From positions 1-62,824 of the forward strand of contig JAOBWM010000113.1 in NCBI GenBank assembly GCA_025463365.1: a stretch of DNA of 62,824 nucleotides, given 5' to 3'. The DNA comes from Acidimicrobiales bacterium (GTDB taxonomy: Bacteria; Actinomycetota; Acidimicrobiia; Acidimicrobiales; Iamiaceae). Below the pieces are notes generated by a model, which made no database searches, was not told where the DNA came from, and saw only the letters and a program-made list of their open reading frames with translations. Position numbers and translations under genes: made by a program. This document shows positions 53,166 through 62,718 of this stretch, in pieces; within the stretch, counting starts at the first letter, position 1, and each line of letters opens with the position of its first letter.

Positions 53166-55070
53166 TCAGGCGTCCTTGGTCCCCGCCACCACGTCGTCGC
53201 GCTCGTCGATGTGGAACGGCACCGAGGTGACCACCGTGTTGGGGCGGCTGCGCAGTCGGGTGCGGAGCACGAGCGCGCTCTGGTTGTGCAACAGCTGTTG
53301 CCACCAGTGGTCGAGGGCGAACTCCGGCACGATCACCGTGACGAAGTCGTCGTCGTGGTGCTCGTCCAGATCGTCGACGTACCGAAGGATCGGGCGGGAG
53401 AGCTCGCGGTAGGGCGAGTACAGCGTCTGGAGCTCCACCGGGATCTCGTGCTCCTCCCACTGCTGGGTGATGCGCTCCTGCTCCTCCGGGCTCGACACGA
53501 CCGAGACGGCCACGAGGCGATCCGGGTTGAGCGAACGGGCATAGGCGATGGCGGTGAGCGAACCCTTGGTGACCTTGCCCACGAGCACGATGACGGTGTT
53601 GGTCCGACGGCGGACCTTCTCGCCGGGGGCCGCGGCCATGCGCCGGTCCACCTTTTCGTAGTGGCGATGGATGCGGCGGAAGAGCAACACGATGAGCGGG
53701 ATGACCGCGACCGGGATCCATGCGCCCTCGCCGAACTTCGAGATGATCACGACGGTCAGCACGATGCCGGTCATGGTGCAGCCGACCCCGTTGATGACGA
53801 GGCCTCGCTGCCAGTTCGGTTCTCGCAGGTGCAGGTGGTGCCGGCACATGCCGAACTGGCTGAGGGTGAAGCCGGTGAACACGCCCACCGCGTAGAGCGG
53901 GATCAAGGCGCTGACGTCGGCCTTGAACGCCACGATCAACAAGGCGGCCATGCCCGAGAGGATGAGCACGCCATTGGAGAACACGAGCCGATCGCCACGG
54001 TTGCCGAGCTGCCGGGGCAGGTAGCCGTCGCGGGCGATGATCGAGCTGAGCCGCGGGAAGTCGGCGAAGGCGGTGTTGGCCGCCAGGATCAAGATGGCGA
54101 ACGTGGCGAACTGCAGGGCGTAGTAGATGAAGCCCTTGCCGAAGATGGCCGCACCCATCTGCGAGAGGACGGTCTCCTTGTCGCTGAACACCGGGTGGAG
54201 GTGGCTGGCGAGGTAGCCGACGCCGAGGGTCGACACGCCGAGGATGGTGGCCATCATCATCAGGGTCTGCGAGGCGTTCTTGGACTCGGGCTTCTTGAAC
54301 GCCGGCACGCCGTTGGAGATCGCCTCCACGCCCGACAGCACGACGGCGCCCGACGAGAACGCCCGAAGCAACAGGAACCAACCGATGTTGTTCCCGAGGC
54401 TCTTGGCCGCGATGTGTTGCTGTTGCAGGAACTCCTTCGCCTTCTCCGGGCTCCCGGGGATCTGCCCAAGGTGCTGGGCGTTGATCCGGTAGATCCCGTA
54501 GGAGATCAGGGCGAACAGCAGCACGACGTAGGCGTAGGTGGGCACCGCGAAGATGCGTCCCGATTCCTTCAACCCACGCAGGTTGGCCAGCATCATCAGG
54601 CCGACGAAGAACAAGGCGAGAACCACCCGCAGCGCGTTGTCGTCGGCGAAGTGGAAGGCAGACCCGATGGCGAGCACGCCGGACGACACCGACACCGCCA
54701 CCGTGAGCGTGTAGTCGACGAGCAGCGAGGCTCCGGCCACCAGCGCCGCGATCTGGCTGATGTTCTCCCGGCTGACCACGTAGGCGCCGCCGCCGTCGGG
54801 GTAGGCGTGGATGGTCTGGCTGTAGGAGGTGGCCACCACGGCGAGGAGGAAGACCGCCACGATCGCCAGTGGGATCAGGTACTTGTGGCTGGCGGGGAAT
54901 GCGACCGCCGCCATCAGGACGAAGAGGATCTCCTCGGTGGCATACGCCGTCGACGAGATGGCATCGGAGGCGAAGACTGCGAGGGCGGTGGGCTTGCCGA
55001 GGCGCTGGTGGTGTTCCTCGGAGCTGGCGATCGGCTTGCCGACCAGCACTCGCTTGAAGGTGGATGTCAT
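53166..55070 (-). CDS. KimA-like potassium importer (KUP/APC fold with USP-like C terminus), copy 1
   Basis: 634 residues. Conserved features shared with B. subtilis KimA: FKRVLVGKPIAS at the start, YPDGGGAYVVSRENI, GASLLVDYTLTVAVSVSSGV, a 12-helix APC fold, and a C-terminal cytoplasmic USP-like domain with LYSPYRELSRPILRYVDDLD and LLHNQSALVLRTRLR. KimA imports K+ and is inhibited by c-di-AMP through that domain. The start overlaps the stop of the paralogue upstream (ATGA). K+ as substrate is inferred from homology and the adjacent TrkA genes; an amino acid transporter is the alternative. Confidence 0.85.
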   Translation of the reverse strand: MTSTFKRVLVGKPIASSEEHHQRLGKPTALAVFASDAISSTAYATEEILFVLMAAVAFPASHKYLIPLAIVAVFLLAVVATSYSQTIHAYPDGGGAYVVSRENISQIAALVAGASLLVDYTLTVAVSVSSGVLAIGSAFHFADDNALRVVLALFFVGLMMLANLRGLKESGRIFAVPTYAYVVLLFALISYGIYRINAQHLGQIPGSPEKAKEFLQQQHIAAKSLGNNIGWFLLLRAFSSGAVVLSGVEAISNGVPAFKKPESKNASQTLMMMATILGVSTLGVGYLASHLHPVFSDKETVLSQMGAAIFGKGFIYYALQFATFAILILAANTAFADFPRLSSIIARDGYLPRQLGNRGDRLVFSNGVLILSGMAALLIVAFKADVSALIPLYAVGVFTGFTLSQFGMCRHHLHLREPNWQRGLVINGVGCTMTGIVLTVVIISKFGEGAWIPVAVIPLIVLLFRRIHRHYEKVDRRMAAAPGEKVRRRTNTVIVLVGKVTKGSLTAIAYARSLNPDRLVAVSVVSSPEEQERITQQWEEHEIPVELQTLYSPYRELSRPILRYVDDLDEHHDDDFVTVIVPEFALDHWWQQLLHNQSALVLRTRLRSRPNTVVTSVPFHIDERDDVVAGTKDA

Positions 55071-57025
55071 GGATCTCCCTGCCGGGCAGGCTCAGCGCCC
55101 TCGGCGACCAGCGGGTCCGGATGGGCGAGGGCGACGGTAATCCCGCCGCCCTTGGAGACGTGAAACGGGACGGACGTGACGACGGTGTTGGGACGACCTC
55201 GCAAGCGCGTCCGCAACAGGAGCGCACTCTGGTTGTGCAGCAACTGCTGCCACCAGTGGTCCAGCGCGAACTCGGGGACCACCACCGTGACGAAGTCGTC
55301 GTCGTAGCGGTCGTCGAGGTCGTCGACGTAGCGCAGGATCGGTCGTGAGAGCTCCCGATACGGCGAGTACAGCGTCTGGAGCTCCACCGGGATCTGGTGG
55401 GCCTCCCATTGGCGCGTGATCCGATCCTGCTCCTCGGCGTTGGACACCACCGTGACGGCCACGAGCCGGTCCGGGTTGAGCGAACGGGCATAGGCGATCG
55501 CGGTGAGCGAGCCGCGCGTCACGCGCCCGACGAGGACGATCACCGTGTTGGTGCGACGCCGGACCTTCTCGGTCTCGGGCACCTCGAGCAGCTCGTCCAT
55601 CGAGGTGTAGTGGCGGTTGATCCCCTTGAGCAAGAGCACGATCGACGGGATCACCACCACCGGGATCCATGCCCCCTGGGCGAACTTCGAGATGACGACC
55701 ACGACCAGCACCACGCCGGTCATGAAGCAACCGAGGCCGTTGATGACCAGGCTCTGGCGCCACTTCGGCTCCCGAAGTCGGAGGTGGTGCTTGACCATCC
55801 CGTACTGGCTGAGGGTGAAGCCCACGAACACGCCCACCGCGTACAGCGGGATCAAGGCGCTCACCTCGGCCTTGAACGCCACGATGAGCAGTGCCGCCAT
55901 GCCCGACAGGATCAGCACGCCGTTCGAGAACACGAGCCGGTCGCCTCGGTTCGCCAGCTGCCTCGGCAAGAAGCCGTCGCTCGCGATGTTCGACGACAGC
56001 TGTGGGAACCCGGCGTACGCAGTGTTCGCGGCGAGGATCAAGATCCCGAAGGTGGCGAACTGGAGGCAGTAGTAGATGGCGCTGCCCTGGCCGAAGATGG
56101 CCGCACCCATCTGCGACAGCACCGTGTCGCCGCCCTCCTCGAACACCGGGTGCAGGTGGCTTGCGAGGTAGCTGATGCCGAGCGTCATCGCACCGAGGAT
56201 GAAAGCCATCATCGTGAGCGTCTGCGCGGCGTTCTTGGACTTGGGCTTGCGGAACGCAGGCACTCCGTTCGACATGGCCTCGACCCCGGCGAGCACGACC
56301 GCCCCCGACGAGAACGCCCGCAGGAGCAGCAACAGGCCCACCGAGCCGGTGAGCTTGGCGACGTCGGCCCCCTGCTCCTCGGCGAATCGATGGGCCTTCG
56401 CGTCGTTGCCGGGAATCGAGCCGAGGTGCTGGAAGCCGATCCGGTAGATGCCGTACCCGATGAGCAGCGACAAGAACAGGGCGTACACGTAGGTGGGCAC
56501 GGCGAAGACGCGGCCGGCCTCCTTCAGCCCTCGGAGGTTGCCGAGCGCCATGAGGACGACGAACCCGAGGGCGAGCACGACCCGCAGCGTGGCGTTGTGG
56601 TTGAAGTGGAAGGCCGAGCCGATGGCCAGGACCCCCGACGACACCGACACCGCGACGGTCAGCGTGTAGTCGACCAGGAGTGAGGCGCCTGCGACCAGCG
56701 CTGAGGTCCGGCCGATGTTCTCGCGGCTCACCACGTAGGCGCCGCCACCGTCGGGATAGGCGTAGAGCGTCTGGCGGTAGGACGTGCACACCACGGCGAG
56801 CAGGAAGACGGCCACGATCGCCATCGGCACGAGGTACTTGTGCGTCTGCGGGAACGTCGCGCCGGCGAGGAGGACGAACAGGATCTCCTCGGTCGCGTAC
56901 GCCGTCGACGAGATCGCGTCCGACGCGAACACCGCCAACGCGACGGGTTTGCCGAGCGCCTGGTGCTCCTGCTCGTTGCTCGCGAGCGGCTTGCCCACCA
57001 GGAACCGCTTGAACGTGGAGGCCAT
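55067..57025 (-). CDS. KimA-like potassium importer, copy 2
   Basis: 652 residues from ATG 57025, preceded by AAAGGG. Closely similar to copy 1 along its whole length (FKRFLVGKPLAS; YPDGGGAYVVSRENIG; LLHNQSALLLRTRLR), with differences in the loop around residues 210-235 and in the tail (VSKGGGITVALAHPDPLV). It is first in the two-gene unit and divergent from the TrkA pair. Two translationally coupled paralogues suggest different affinity or regulation, or a heteromer. Confidence 0.85.
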   Translation of the reverse strand: MASTFKRFLVGKPLASNEQEHQALGKPVALAVFASDAISSTAYATEEILFVLLAGATFPQTHKYLVPMAIVAVFLLAVVCTSYRQTLYAYPDGGGAYVVSRENIGRTSALVAGASLLVDYTLTVAVSVSSGVLAIGSAFHFNHNATLRVVLALGFVVLMALGNLRGLKEAGRVFAVPTYVYALFLSLLIGYGIYRIGFQHLGSIPGNDAKAHRFAEEQGADVAKLTGSVGLLLLLRAFSSGAVVLAGVEAMSNGVPAFRKPKSKNAAQTLTMMAFILGAMTLGISYLASHLHPVFEEGGDTVLSQMGAAIFGQGSAIYYCLQFATFGILILAANTAYAGFPQLSSNIASDGFLPRQLANRGDRLVFSNGVLILSGMAALLIVAFKAEVSALIPLYAVGVFVGFTLSQYGMVKHHLRLREPKWRQSLVINGLGCFMTGVVLVVVVISKFAQGAWIPVVVIPSIVLLLKGINRHYTSMDELLEVPETEKVRRRTNTVIVLVGRVTRGSLTAIAYARSLNPDRLVAVTVVSNAEEQDRITRQWEAHQIPVELQTLYSPYRELSRPILRYVDDLDDRYDDDFVTVVVPEFALDHWWQQLLHNQSALLLRTRLRGRPNTVVTSVPFHVSKGGGITVALAHPDPLVAEGAEPARQGDP

Positions 57026-57151
57026 CGTGCCCTTTCGGCCGAAGGAGGGCTGCGGACCGGGCGATCGTACGGGCCGCAGCGACCCGATGGAGCCGACGGG
57101 CACGGCGTCCGAGATGACGGAGATGTGGCGGGATCACCCCCGCGAACCGGG

Positions 57152-57171
57152 CCTGTCAGGCTTCTGACAGG
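57152..57171. promoter_or_regulatory. Palindrome in the KimA/TrkA divergent promoter region
   Basis: CCTGTCAGGCTTCTGACAGG has 8-bp perfect arms around GCTT. It is 68 bases upstream of the first TrkA start, in a 213-bp gap shared with the permease operon. It could be an operator coordinating both directions. I found no c-di-AMP riboswitch in this gap. Confidence 0.5.
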
Positions 57172-57238
57172 ATGCGTCACCCGCCGCCTCGGACCTAGGC
57201 TGCGCCGCCGTTGCCCGGGAGCCCGGGCGTGAGGTGAG

Positions 57239-57916
57239 GTGAAGACCGTGCACGTCGTTGTCGTGGGTTGCGGACGGGTAGGAGCCGGGTTGGCTCGCAC
57301 CCTCGAAGAGGCCGGCCACAGCGTGGCCGTGGTCGACCGCAAGCCGAAGGCGTTCGAGCGCCTCCCCGATGGGTTCAAGGGCAAGACGGTCGTCGGGGTC
57401 GGGTTCGACCGCGACCGCCTGAAGGCCGCCGGCATCGAAGAAGCCCAGGCGTTGGCCGCGGTGACCAATGGCGACAACTCGAACATCCTCGTGGCCCGCG
57501 TGGCCCGCGAGACCTTCGGCATCGATCGCGTCGTCGCCCGCATCTACGACCCCCGCCGGGCGAAGATCTACGAACGACTCGGCATCCCCACCATCGCCAC
57601 CGTCGAGTGGGCGACCGAGCGGGTCCTCCAGCGGATCCTGCCCGAGCGCACCACCGCCGACTGGATCGACGGCAGCGCCAAGATCCTCCTCGTCGAGCGG
57701 CCGGTGCCGCCGGCCTGGGCCGGCAAGAAGGTGGCCGACCTCGACGTGCAGGGCCATGCCCGCGTGGCCGGCATCACCCGCCTCGGCGAGGGCACGGTGG
57801 CCGGTCCCGACACGGTGCTGCAGGACGGCGACCTCGTGCACGTGATGGTGAACGGTGATTCGCTCGACCAGTTCGACCGGCACCTGGTCGGCCCCGTCGC
57901 GGGGCGTGGTCACTGA
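57239..57916 (+). CDS. trkA: TrkA-family K+ uptake regulatory protein (CeoB-like)
   Basis: 225 residues from a GTG at 57239 (a GTG at 57248 is possible). RCK-N Rossmann motif VVVGCGRVGAGLARTLEEAG, acidic end of strand 2 in VVDRKPKAF, and a TrkA-C domain near residues 140-215 (GKKVADLDVQGHARVAGITR). It binds NAD(H) or ATP and gates Trk/Ktr-type K+ channels. It pairs with the second TrkA gene downstream. Confidence 0.92.
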   Translation: MKTVHVVVVGCGRVGAGLARTLEEAGHSVAVVDRKPKAFERLPDGFKGKTVVGVGFDRDRLKAAGIEEAQALAAVTNGDNSNILVARVARETFGIDRVVARIYDPRRAKIYERLGIPTIATVEWATERVLQRILPERTTADWIDGSAKILLVERPVPPAWAGKKVADLDVQGHARVAGITRLGEGTVAGPDTVLQDGDLVHVMVNGDSLDQFDRHLVGPVAGRGH

Positions 57917-57962
57917 TGCAGCACCTGCCCACCTCCGCCCCCACCACCCGAGGAGCCCACTG

Positions 57963-58631
57963 ATGCGCGTCGTGATCGCCGGAGCCGGCAGCGTCGGCAC
58001 GTTCATCGCCGAGGACCTCGCCAAGGCCGGGCACGAGGTCGTCATCGTCGAGGTCGACGCGGCCCGCGTCGAGTCGGCGGCCCGCAACGGCGAAGCCACC
58101 GCGGCCGAATGGGTCGCGGCCGATGCGTGCGAGGTGAGCGAGTTCGCCCGAGCCGGCGTCGACCGGGCCGACGTGGTCGCAGCTGTCACCGGCGACGATG
58201 AGGACAACCTCGTGATCTCGCTGCTCGCCAAGCAGGAGTTCGGCGTCCCACGCGTGGTCGCCCGGGTGAACAACCCCCGCAACGAGTGGATGTTCAACGA
58301 GATGTGGGGCATCGACGTGTCGGTCTCCACGCCGCACCTGCTGAGCGCCCTCGTCGAGGAGGCCGTGTCGGTCGGGAGCCTGGTCCGACTCCTCTCGTTC
58401 GAAGGCGGCCGCGCCCGCCTGTCGGAGGCCACCCTCACCGACGAGTCACCGTCCGCCGGCCGTGACATCGCCGAGCTCGGCCTCCCCCGCGATTCCACCG
58501 TCGTCGCCATCATCCGCGACAGCCACGTGATCGTCCCGCGGGGCGACACCGTGCTGCGCGCCGGTGACGAGGTCCTCGTGCTCTCCACACCGGAGGCCGA
58601 GGACGACGTGGTGTCCACCCTGCTGGGCTGA
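57963..58631 (+). CDS. trkA: TrkA-family K+ uptake regulatory protein (CeoC-like)
   Basis: 222 residues with GAGGAG before the ATG. RCK-N motif VVIAGAGSVGTFIAEDLAKA and strand-2 VVIVEVDAARVES; TrkA-C domain from about residue 145 (SPSAGRDIAELGLPRDSTVV ... LRAGDEVLVLS). Paired single-domain TrkA proteins are typical of actinobacteria (CeoB/CeoC in mycobacteria). No TrkH or KtrB-type pore gene is in the window, so the partner is either encoded elsewhere or is the KimA-like protein. Confidence 0.92.
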   Translation: MRVVIAGAGSVGTFIAEDLAKAGHEVVIVEVDAARVESAARNGEATAAEWVAADACEVSEFARAGVDRADVVAAVTGDDEDNLVISLLAKQEFGVPRVVARVNNPRNEWMFNEMWGIDVSVSTPHLLSALVEEAVSVGSLVRLLSFEGGRARLSEATLTDESPSAGRDIAELGLPRDSTVVAIIRDSHVIVPRGDTVLRAGDEVLVLSTPEAEDDVVSTLLG

Positions 58632-58661
58632 ACCGCACCCCGCCTGGGTACCGTGGGCGCC

Positions 58662-59528
58662 ATGTCCGCAGCCCGGCGGCCCGCCCGAACGTTCGCGTCC
58701 CTCTGCTTCGTCGCGCTCGCCGCCACGACGGTCGTGGCATGCGGATCCTCCGGTTCGGGTGCCGAGCAGGTCACCGCGCAGGTGCGCTCGTCGCGGGCGG
58801 CACCCAGCAAGCTGTCGGGCACGTGGCCGGTCCCGACCATGACCACCACGATCCCGCCGCTGCCGAACCTCGACCCCTCCACCGGTCTCGGTGTGTCCGG
58901 TCCGATGGGACCCCCGTGGCCCACGATGTTCACCGTCGCCGATGCGATCGTCCCCGCCGTCGCGCTCTACCAGTCGCCGGGCGTCCCGGTCCCCACCGCC
59001 CGCACCCTCCCGAACCCGACCGTCGAGGACGTGCCCCTCGTGATGCTCGTGCGCCGCCGCTCCGGCACCGAGTGGCTCCAGGTGCAGATCAACTCCCGGC
59101 CCAACGGCGCCACGGCGTGGATCAAGGCATCCGACGTCCGCCTGCGCTCGGTCCCGAACCACATCCTCATCGAGCTGGGCGCCAGGCGGCTCACCGTGTA
59201 CCACGGTGATGCCGTGGTCTGGTCGACGAGCGTGGCGCCGGGCAAGGCATCGTCGCCGACGCCGACCGGCTCCTTCTACGTCGACATCCTTGCCAAGCCG
59301 TCCAACCCCAACGGCCCCTACGGTCCGTACCAGATCAGCTTCAGCGGGTTCTCCAACGTGTACGACCACTTCGGCTCGGGCAACGGCCAGGTCGCCATCC
59401 ACGGCACCAACCAGCCGGCCCTGATCGGGACTCCGGCGAGCCACGGCTGCGTGCGCATGTCGAACGCCGACATCACGCACCTCCTGCCCATGGCGACGCA
59501 GGGCACCCCGGTCGTCGTGGTCGACTAG
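58662..59528 (+). CDS. L,D-transpeptidase (YkuD) lipoprotein
   Basis: 288 residues from ATG 58662. Signal peptide ending in lipobox VVAC, a Pro/Thr-rich linker, an SH3-like region (WLQVQINSRPNGATAWIKAS) and the YkuD domain from about residue 168 (IELGARRLTVYHG). The catalytic motif HGTNQPALIG then SHGCVRMSN gives the His and Cys. It forms 3-3 cross-links or attaches proteins to peptidoglycan. Confidence 0.92.
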   Translation: MSAARRPARTFASLCFVALAATTVVACGSSGSGAEQVTAQVRSSRAAPSKLSGTWPVPTMTTTIPPLPNLDPSTGLGVSGPMGPPWPTMFTVADAIVPAVALYQSPGVPVPTARTLPNPTVEDVPLVMLVRRRSGTEWLQVQINSRPNGATAWIKASDVRLRSVPNHILIELGARRLTVYHGDAVVWSTSVAPGKASSPTPTGSFYVDILAKPSNPNGPYGPYQISFSGFSNVYDHFGSGNGQVAIHGTNQPALIGTPASHGCVRMSNADITHLLPMATQGTPVVVVD

Positions 59529-59672
59529 CGCCGGCTCGGCGCCCGGCGCCCCCGACCCGAGGTGCCGGTGGCCGCACCACCGCCACCCTGGCAGCACTGG
59601 GAGGGACCTCGTTGTCGTCCTTGTCGTCGAGCCTGATTGCCCTTGTCGGCGGGGCGTGGGACAGTGGGCGCC

Positions 59673-60023
59673 GTGCTGAAGAAGCTGCGCACCCGTCTCT
59701 CGCAGTCCCTGGAAGATCTCGACGACGAGCGCGTCACCCAGCGCTTCTCGGACTTCGGGGCCCAGGCCATCGCCGATGCGCCGACGCGCACGCCGATCCT
59801 GCTGGCCGGTGAGATCCAGGGCCTCCAGGTCGTACCCCGCGCTGGCTCGCCTTCGCTCGAGGTCACCATCGGTGACGGCAGCGGCCGGGCCATCGCGGTG
59901 TTCACGGGGCGTCGCCGCCTCGGTGGCGTCGACTGCGGTCGCCGAGTCGTGGTGCAAGGCGTCGCTCGGCGCGAGCGCGGCCGCCTCATGATCCTCAACC
60001 CGGCGTACACGATCGTCGAGTAG
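59673..60023 (+). CDS. OB-fold nucleic acid-binding domain protein
   Basis: 116 residues from a GTG at 59673. ILLAGEIQGLQVVPRAGSPS then LEVTIGDGSGRAIAVFTGRR and VVVQGVARRERGRLMILNPA outline a five-stranded OB barrel. From memory, mycobacteria keep a similar small OB-fold gene close to ceoBC (Rv2694c), so the link to the TrkA block is conserved. Function unknown. Confidence 0.82.
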   Translation: MLKKLRTRLSQSLEDLDDERVTQRFSDFGAQAIADAPTRTPILLAGEIQGLQVVPRAGSPSLEVTIGDGSGRAIAVFTGRRRLGGVDCGRRVVVQGVARRERGRLMILNPAYTIVE

Positions 60024-60028
60024 GAGCT

Positions 60029-60406
60029 TCAGGCCGAAGGCGGTCGCAGGCCGACGCGGACCTGCGCGGCGAGGGTGGCCAGCACGACCGGGTCCGCGCC
60101 GAACGACTCGAGCAGACGCACCGCCACGCCGGGAAGTTCGGCCCCGGCCGCTCGCACGATCGCCGGGATGTCTTCGGCCACGTGGCGACCCGGGTAGAGG
60201 AAGAAGGGCAGGACGACGATGTCGGTGGCCCCCGCCTCGGCCGCCTGGTGGATCGCCGACGCGATGTCGGGCTCCGCGAGCTCGAGGAACGCAGCCGTGA
60301 CCGGAGCCGGCACCAAGGCGGCCAGCGCCTCCACCGTGGCCCGGTGCGCATCGTTGGCGGCGTCGGCGCGGCTCCCGTGGGCGACGATCACCACGGCCGT
60401 GCTCAT
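60029..60406 (-). CDS. Short CbiX/SirB-type chelatase
   Basis: 125 residues from ATG 60406. VVIVAHGSRADAANDAHRAT holds the metal-binding His in AHGSR; VLPFFLYPGRHVAEDIPAIV supplies the second His. The single-domain length is that of CbiX-short or SirB enzymes that insert cobalt or iron into sirohydrochlorin. No other tetrapyrrole gene is nearby. Its start overlaps the stop of the sigma/membrane fusion gene (ATGA). Confidence 0.9.
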   Translation of the reverse strand: MSTAVVIVAHGSRADAANDAHRATVEALAALVPAPVTAAFLELAEPDIASAIHQAAEAGATDIVVLPFFLYPGRHVAEDIPAIVRAAGAELPGVAVRLLESFGADPVVLATLAAQVRVGLRPPSA

Positions 60407-62667
60407 CGGTCGACCGTGAGGGCGACGGCGCCGGGCAGGTACACGTCGGCCCCGGTGGTGAACCCGATCGTGGCGCGCGTCGAGCCGGGCGCCAGCAGGG
60501 GGCCGACCGCGAAGCGGTCGACGTCGAAGCCGAACAGGTTGGCGAACCCTGGGTCCCGCCCGCCGCCGGGCGATCCCGCGTCGGACGCCGATGCGTTGAA
60601 CGTGTTGCCGGCCGGGTTGGCCGGGTCGACGACGGCCTGGCCGGCCACCGTCAGCTGGTCGCCGGCCAGCCCGGCGTCGCCTTCGTAGGTCACGACCGAG
60701 ATGGTGGCACTCGGCGGGCCACGGCGCGCCACTCCGAGCCCACCGACCTCGAACGATGTCGAGGCGCCGGCGGTGAGGGAGGTCAGACCGTCGAGCACGA
60801 CGAGGCTGCGCAGCGGAGCGGCCGACGATCGATAGGCGACGACGAGCGACCAACCGCCGTAGGCGCCGCGACCGGTGCCGGCCTGGACACCGCCAACCGT
60901 CCACCGGCCGGAGCCGCCGGCGCGGACGAGCGCGGTCACGTCGGCCACCGCCTGGTACCGCGTGCCGATCCGGTCGATCCGCTGGGCGACGACCGTCGAG
61001 CGCGAGCCCGTGGGGCTCTCCACGACACTCGTGCCGACCGCGGCATCCGACGTTGCCGACGCGGGCTGGCCTCCCTCGCCACCCGCCAGGTCGGCGCCGT
61101 AGTAGAGCTGGGCCGAGAGGACCTCGCGTCGAGCGGGAAGGCTCAACCCGGCGGCCGAGGACGCCCCGGTGGACGGGTCTGCGTCGACGTCGACCGCGAC
61201 CATCGTGAAGTCGTCGTCGTCGAGCCGGGCGCCGGTGCGGGTCTGGGCCGCCGCGCACGAGGGGTCCGAGGCCGGGCACGTCAGCAGGGCGTTGCCGGTC
61301 GTGGTGATGTCGCCGTGGTCGATCGTGGCGAATCGGGCCGCCATGCCCGCCGGGGCCACGGAGAGCTCCACGACCCGGGCCGGGCCAGCAGCAGCAGCAG
61401 GCTCCGTCGGGGCCACGCGCCGGCCAGGAGGCGGATCGGACGCGGTGGCCGCGACGGCGATCGAGGAGGTGGCCGGGTCCACCGTGATCGGCAGGTACAG
61501 CTCGACGTGGCCCCGGGGAGGCAGGGCGCGGCCACGGCATTCGATGGTGGACGGCGTCGGGATGCAGGCCCATCCGGCTTGGTCAGGGAGGCCTCGTGGG
61601 TGTGCGTCGGTCAGAGTGACCTCGAGCACGATTCCCGAGCTGGCTCGACGGCCGTCGTTGTCGATCGCGACGGTCAGCACGCCGGGACGACCTTGGACCA
61701 GAGGTCCGACGCTTGACGGCGCAACCCGGAGCGGTGCTGGGTCGGGAACCGGGGTGGGGCTCGGGGCCGGCGGCAGTTGCAGCGGTGGAGTCGCCGGCGT
61801 GGTGCCATTGGGGCCTCGGAGCGGCTCGATGCCGGCTCGCAACGAGCCCGAGGGGCGGTTCCCGCCTCCCGGTCGGGTCCCGGCGGGCGGCGGTACGGCG
61901 ATGGCGGGCCCGCTCGACGGCGGCAGACCGACGGACGGCGCGGCGACCGGCAGCGACGGCGTGAGGGACGTGCCCAGCACCGCGGGCGACCCCGGATGGC
62001 TGCTTCTGGGCTGGTGGGGACGGCTCGGCCGCGCCGTCGTCGTGGCCGCGGACTCGTGCGACGCGGTCTGGAGGGAACCACGGCCCCGTTCGCCCGACGG
62101 CCAGGCGACCGCCGCCACGACGAGCGCCACGACGAGCGCCACGGCGGCCACCACTGCGGCGCCGGTGCCCGACGCCGTCAGGATGCCGCCGCGGGCGCTC
62201 GCGGGGCCACGTCGCCACGCCTGGCCGGCCCGGTGCCGTAGGCGTGGGCGGCGAGGACGGCGGCTGCGCCCGAGACCGTGGACCGGAGCCGACCCGCCCC
62301 GATCGGCCAGGTAGCCACCGGCGAGGGTCCCGAGGACCGCCATGGCCACGATGCCGCGCAGCGCCGTGTTCTCCTGGGCCAGTTCGAGGTAGCCGGCCTG
62401 ACAGCGCTTGCATCCGTCCACGTGGGTGCGGACCCGCGTGGCGTTGGCCGCCGTGAGGCCGCCCCGCACGTAGGCCGCCAGCCGTTCGCTGGCGAACCGG
62501 CACTCTGCATCCGACGACGAGACCGACCGGGCGTGGCCCGCGAGGTAGGCCTGGCGGAGGCCCTCCCGGGCCCGGTAGGCGAGGGCGGCCACGGCGTTCG
62601 GCGTCATCCCGAGGAGGCGAGCGACCTCGGCCGGACGTTGGCCCTCGACCTCGGTGTGCCAGAGCAC
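60403..62667 (-). CDS. Sigma region 4 / zinc-finger / membrane / extracellular-domain fusion protein
   Basis: 754 residues if begun at the GTG at 62667; the true start is further upstream, beyond an in-frame TAG at 62719-62721. Residues 1-45 are sigma region 4 (LWHTEVEGQRPAEVARLLGM ... ALAYRAREGLRQAYL). A zf-HC2 anti-sigma finger follows (C56, H82, C86, C89). There is a hydrophobic segment near 107-121 and a strong transmembrane helix near 168-190, then a Pro/Thr-rich stalk and extracellular beta-rich DUF11/DUF3344-like domains. Sigma, anti-sigma and secreted parts in one chain would tether a sigma factor to the membrane. Confidence 0.8.
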   Translation of the reverse strand: MLWHTEVEGQRPAEVARLLGMTPNAVAALAYRAREGLRQAYLAGHARSVSSSDAECRFASERLAAYVRGGLTAANATRVRTHVDGCKRCQAGYLELAQENTALRGIVAMAVLGTLAGGYLADRGGSAPVHGLGRSRRPRRPRLRHRAGQAWRRGPASARGGILTASGTGAAVVAAVALVVALVVAAVAWPSGERGRGSLQTASHESAATTTARPSRPHQPRSSHPGSPAVLGTSLTPSLPVAAPSVGLPPSSGPAIAVPPPAGTRPGGGNRPSGSLRAGIEPLRGPNGTTPATPPLQLPPAPSPTPVPDPAPLRVAPSSVGPLVQGRPGVLTVAIDNDGRRASSGIVLEVTLTDAHPRGLPDQAGWACIPTPSTIECRGRALPPRGHVELYLPITVDPATSSIAVAATASDPPPGRRVAPTEPAAAAGPARVVELSVAPAGMAARFATIDHGDITTTGNALLTCPASDPSCAAAQTRTGARLDDDDFTMVAVDVDADPSTGASSAAGLSLPARREVLSAQLYYGADLAGGEGGQPASATSDAAVGTSVVESPTGSRSTVVAQRIDRIGTRYQAVADVTALVRAGGSGRWTVGGVQAGTGRGAYGGWSLVVAYRSSAAPLRSLVVLDGLTSLTAGASTSFEVGGLGVARRGPPSATISVVTYEGDAGLAGDQLTVAGQAVVDPANPAGNTFNASASDAGSPGGGRDPGFANLFGFDVDRFAVGPLLAPGSTRATIGFTTGADVYLPGAVALTVDR

Positions 62668-62718
62668 GAGTCGCCAGCGTTCCGGCAGGCTGGCGAAGGC
62701 CTCGCTGGCCCGGTCCGT

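Noticed and set aside
57026-57238. c-di-AMP riboswitch before the KimA-like genes
   Set aside because: KimA genes often have one, but no matching core is visible in this 213-bp gap.
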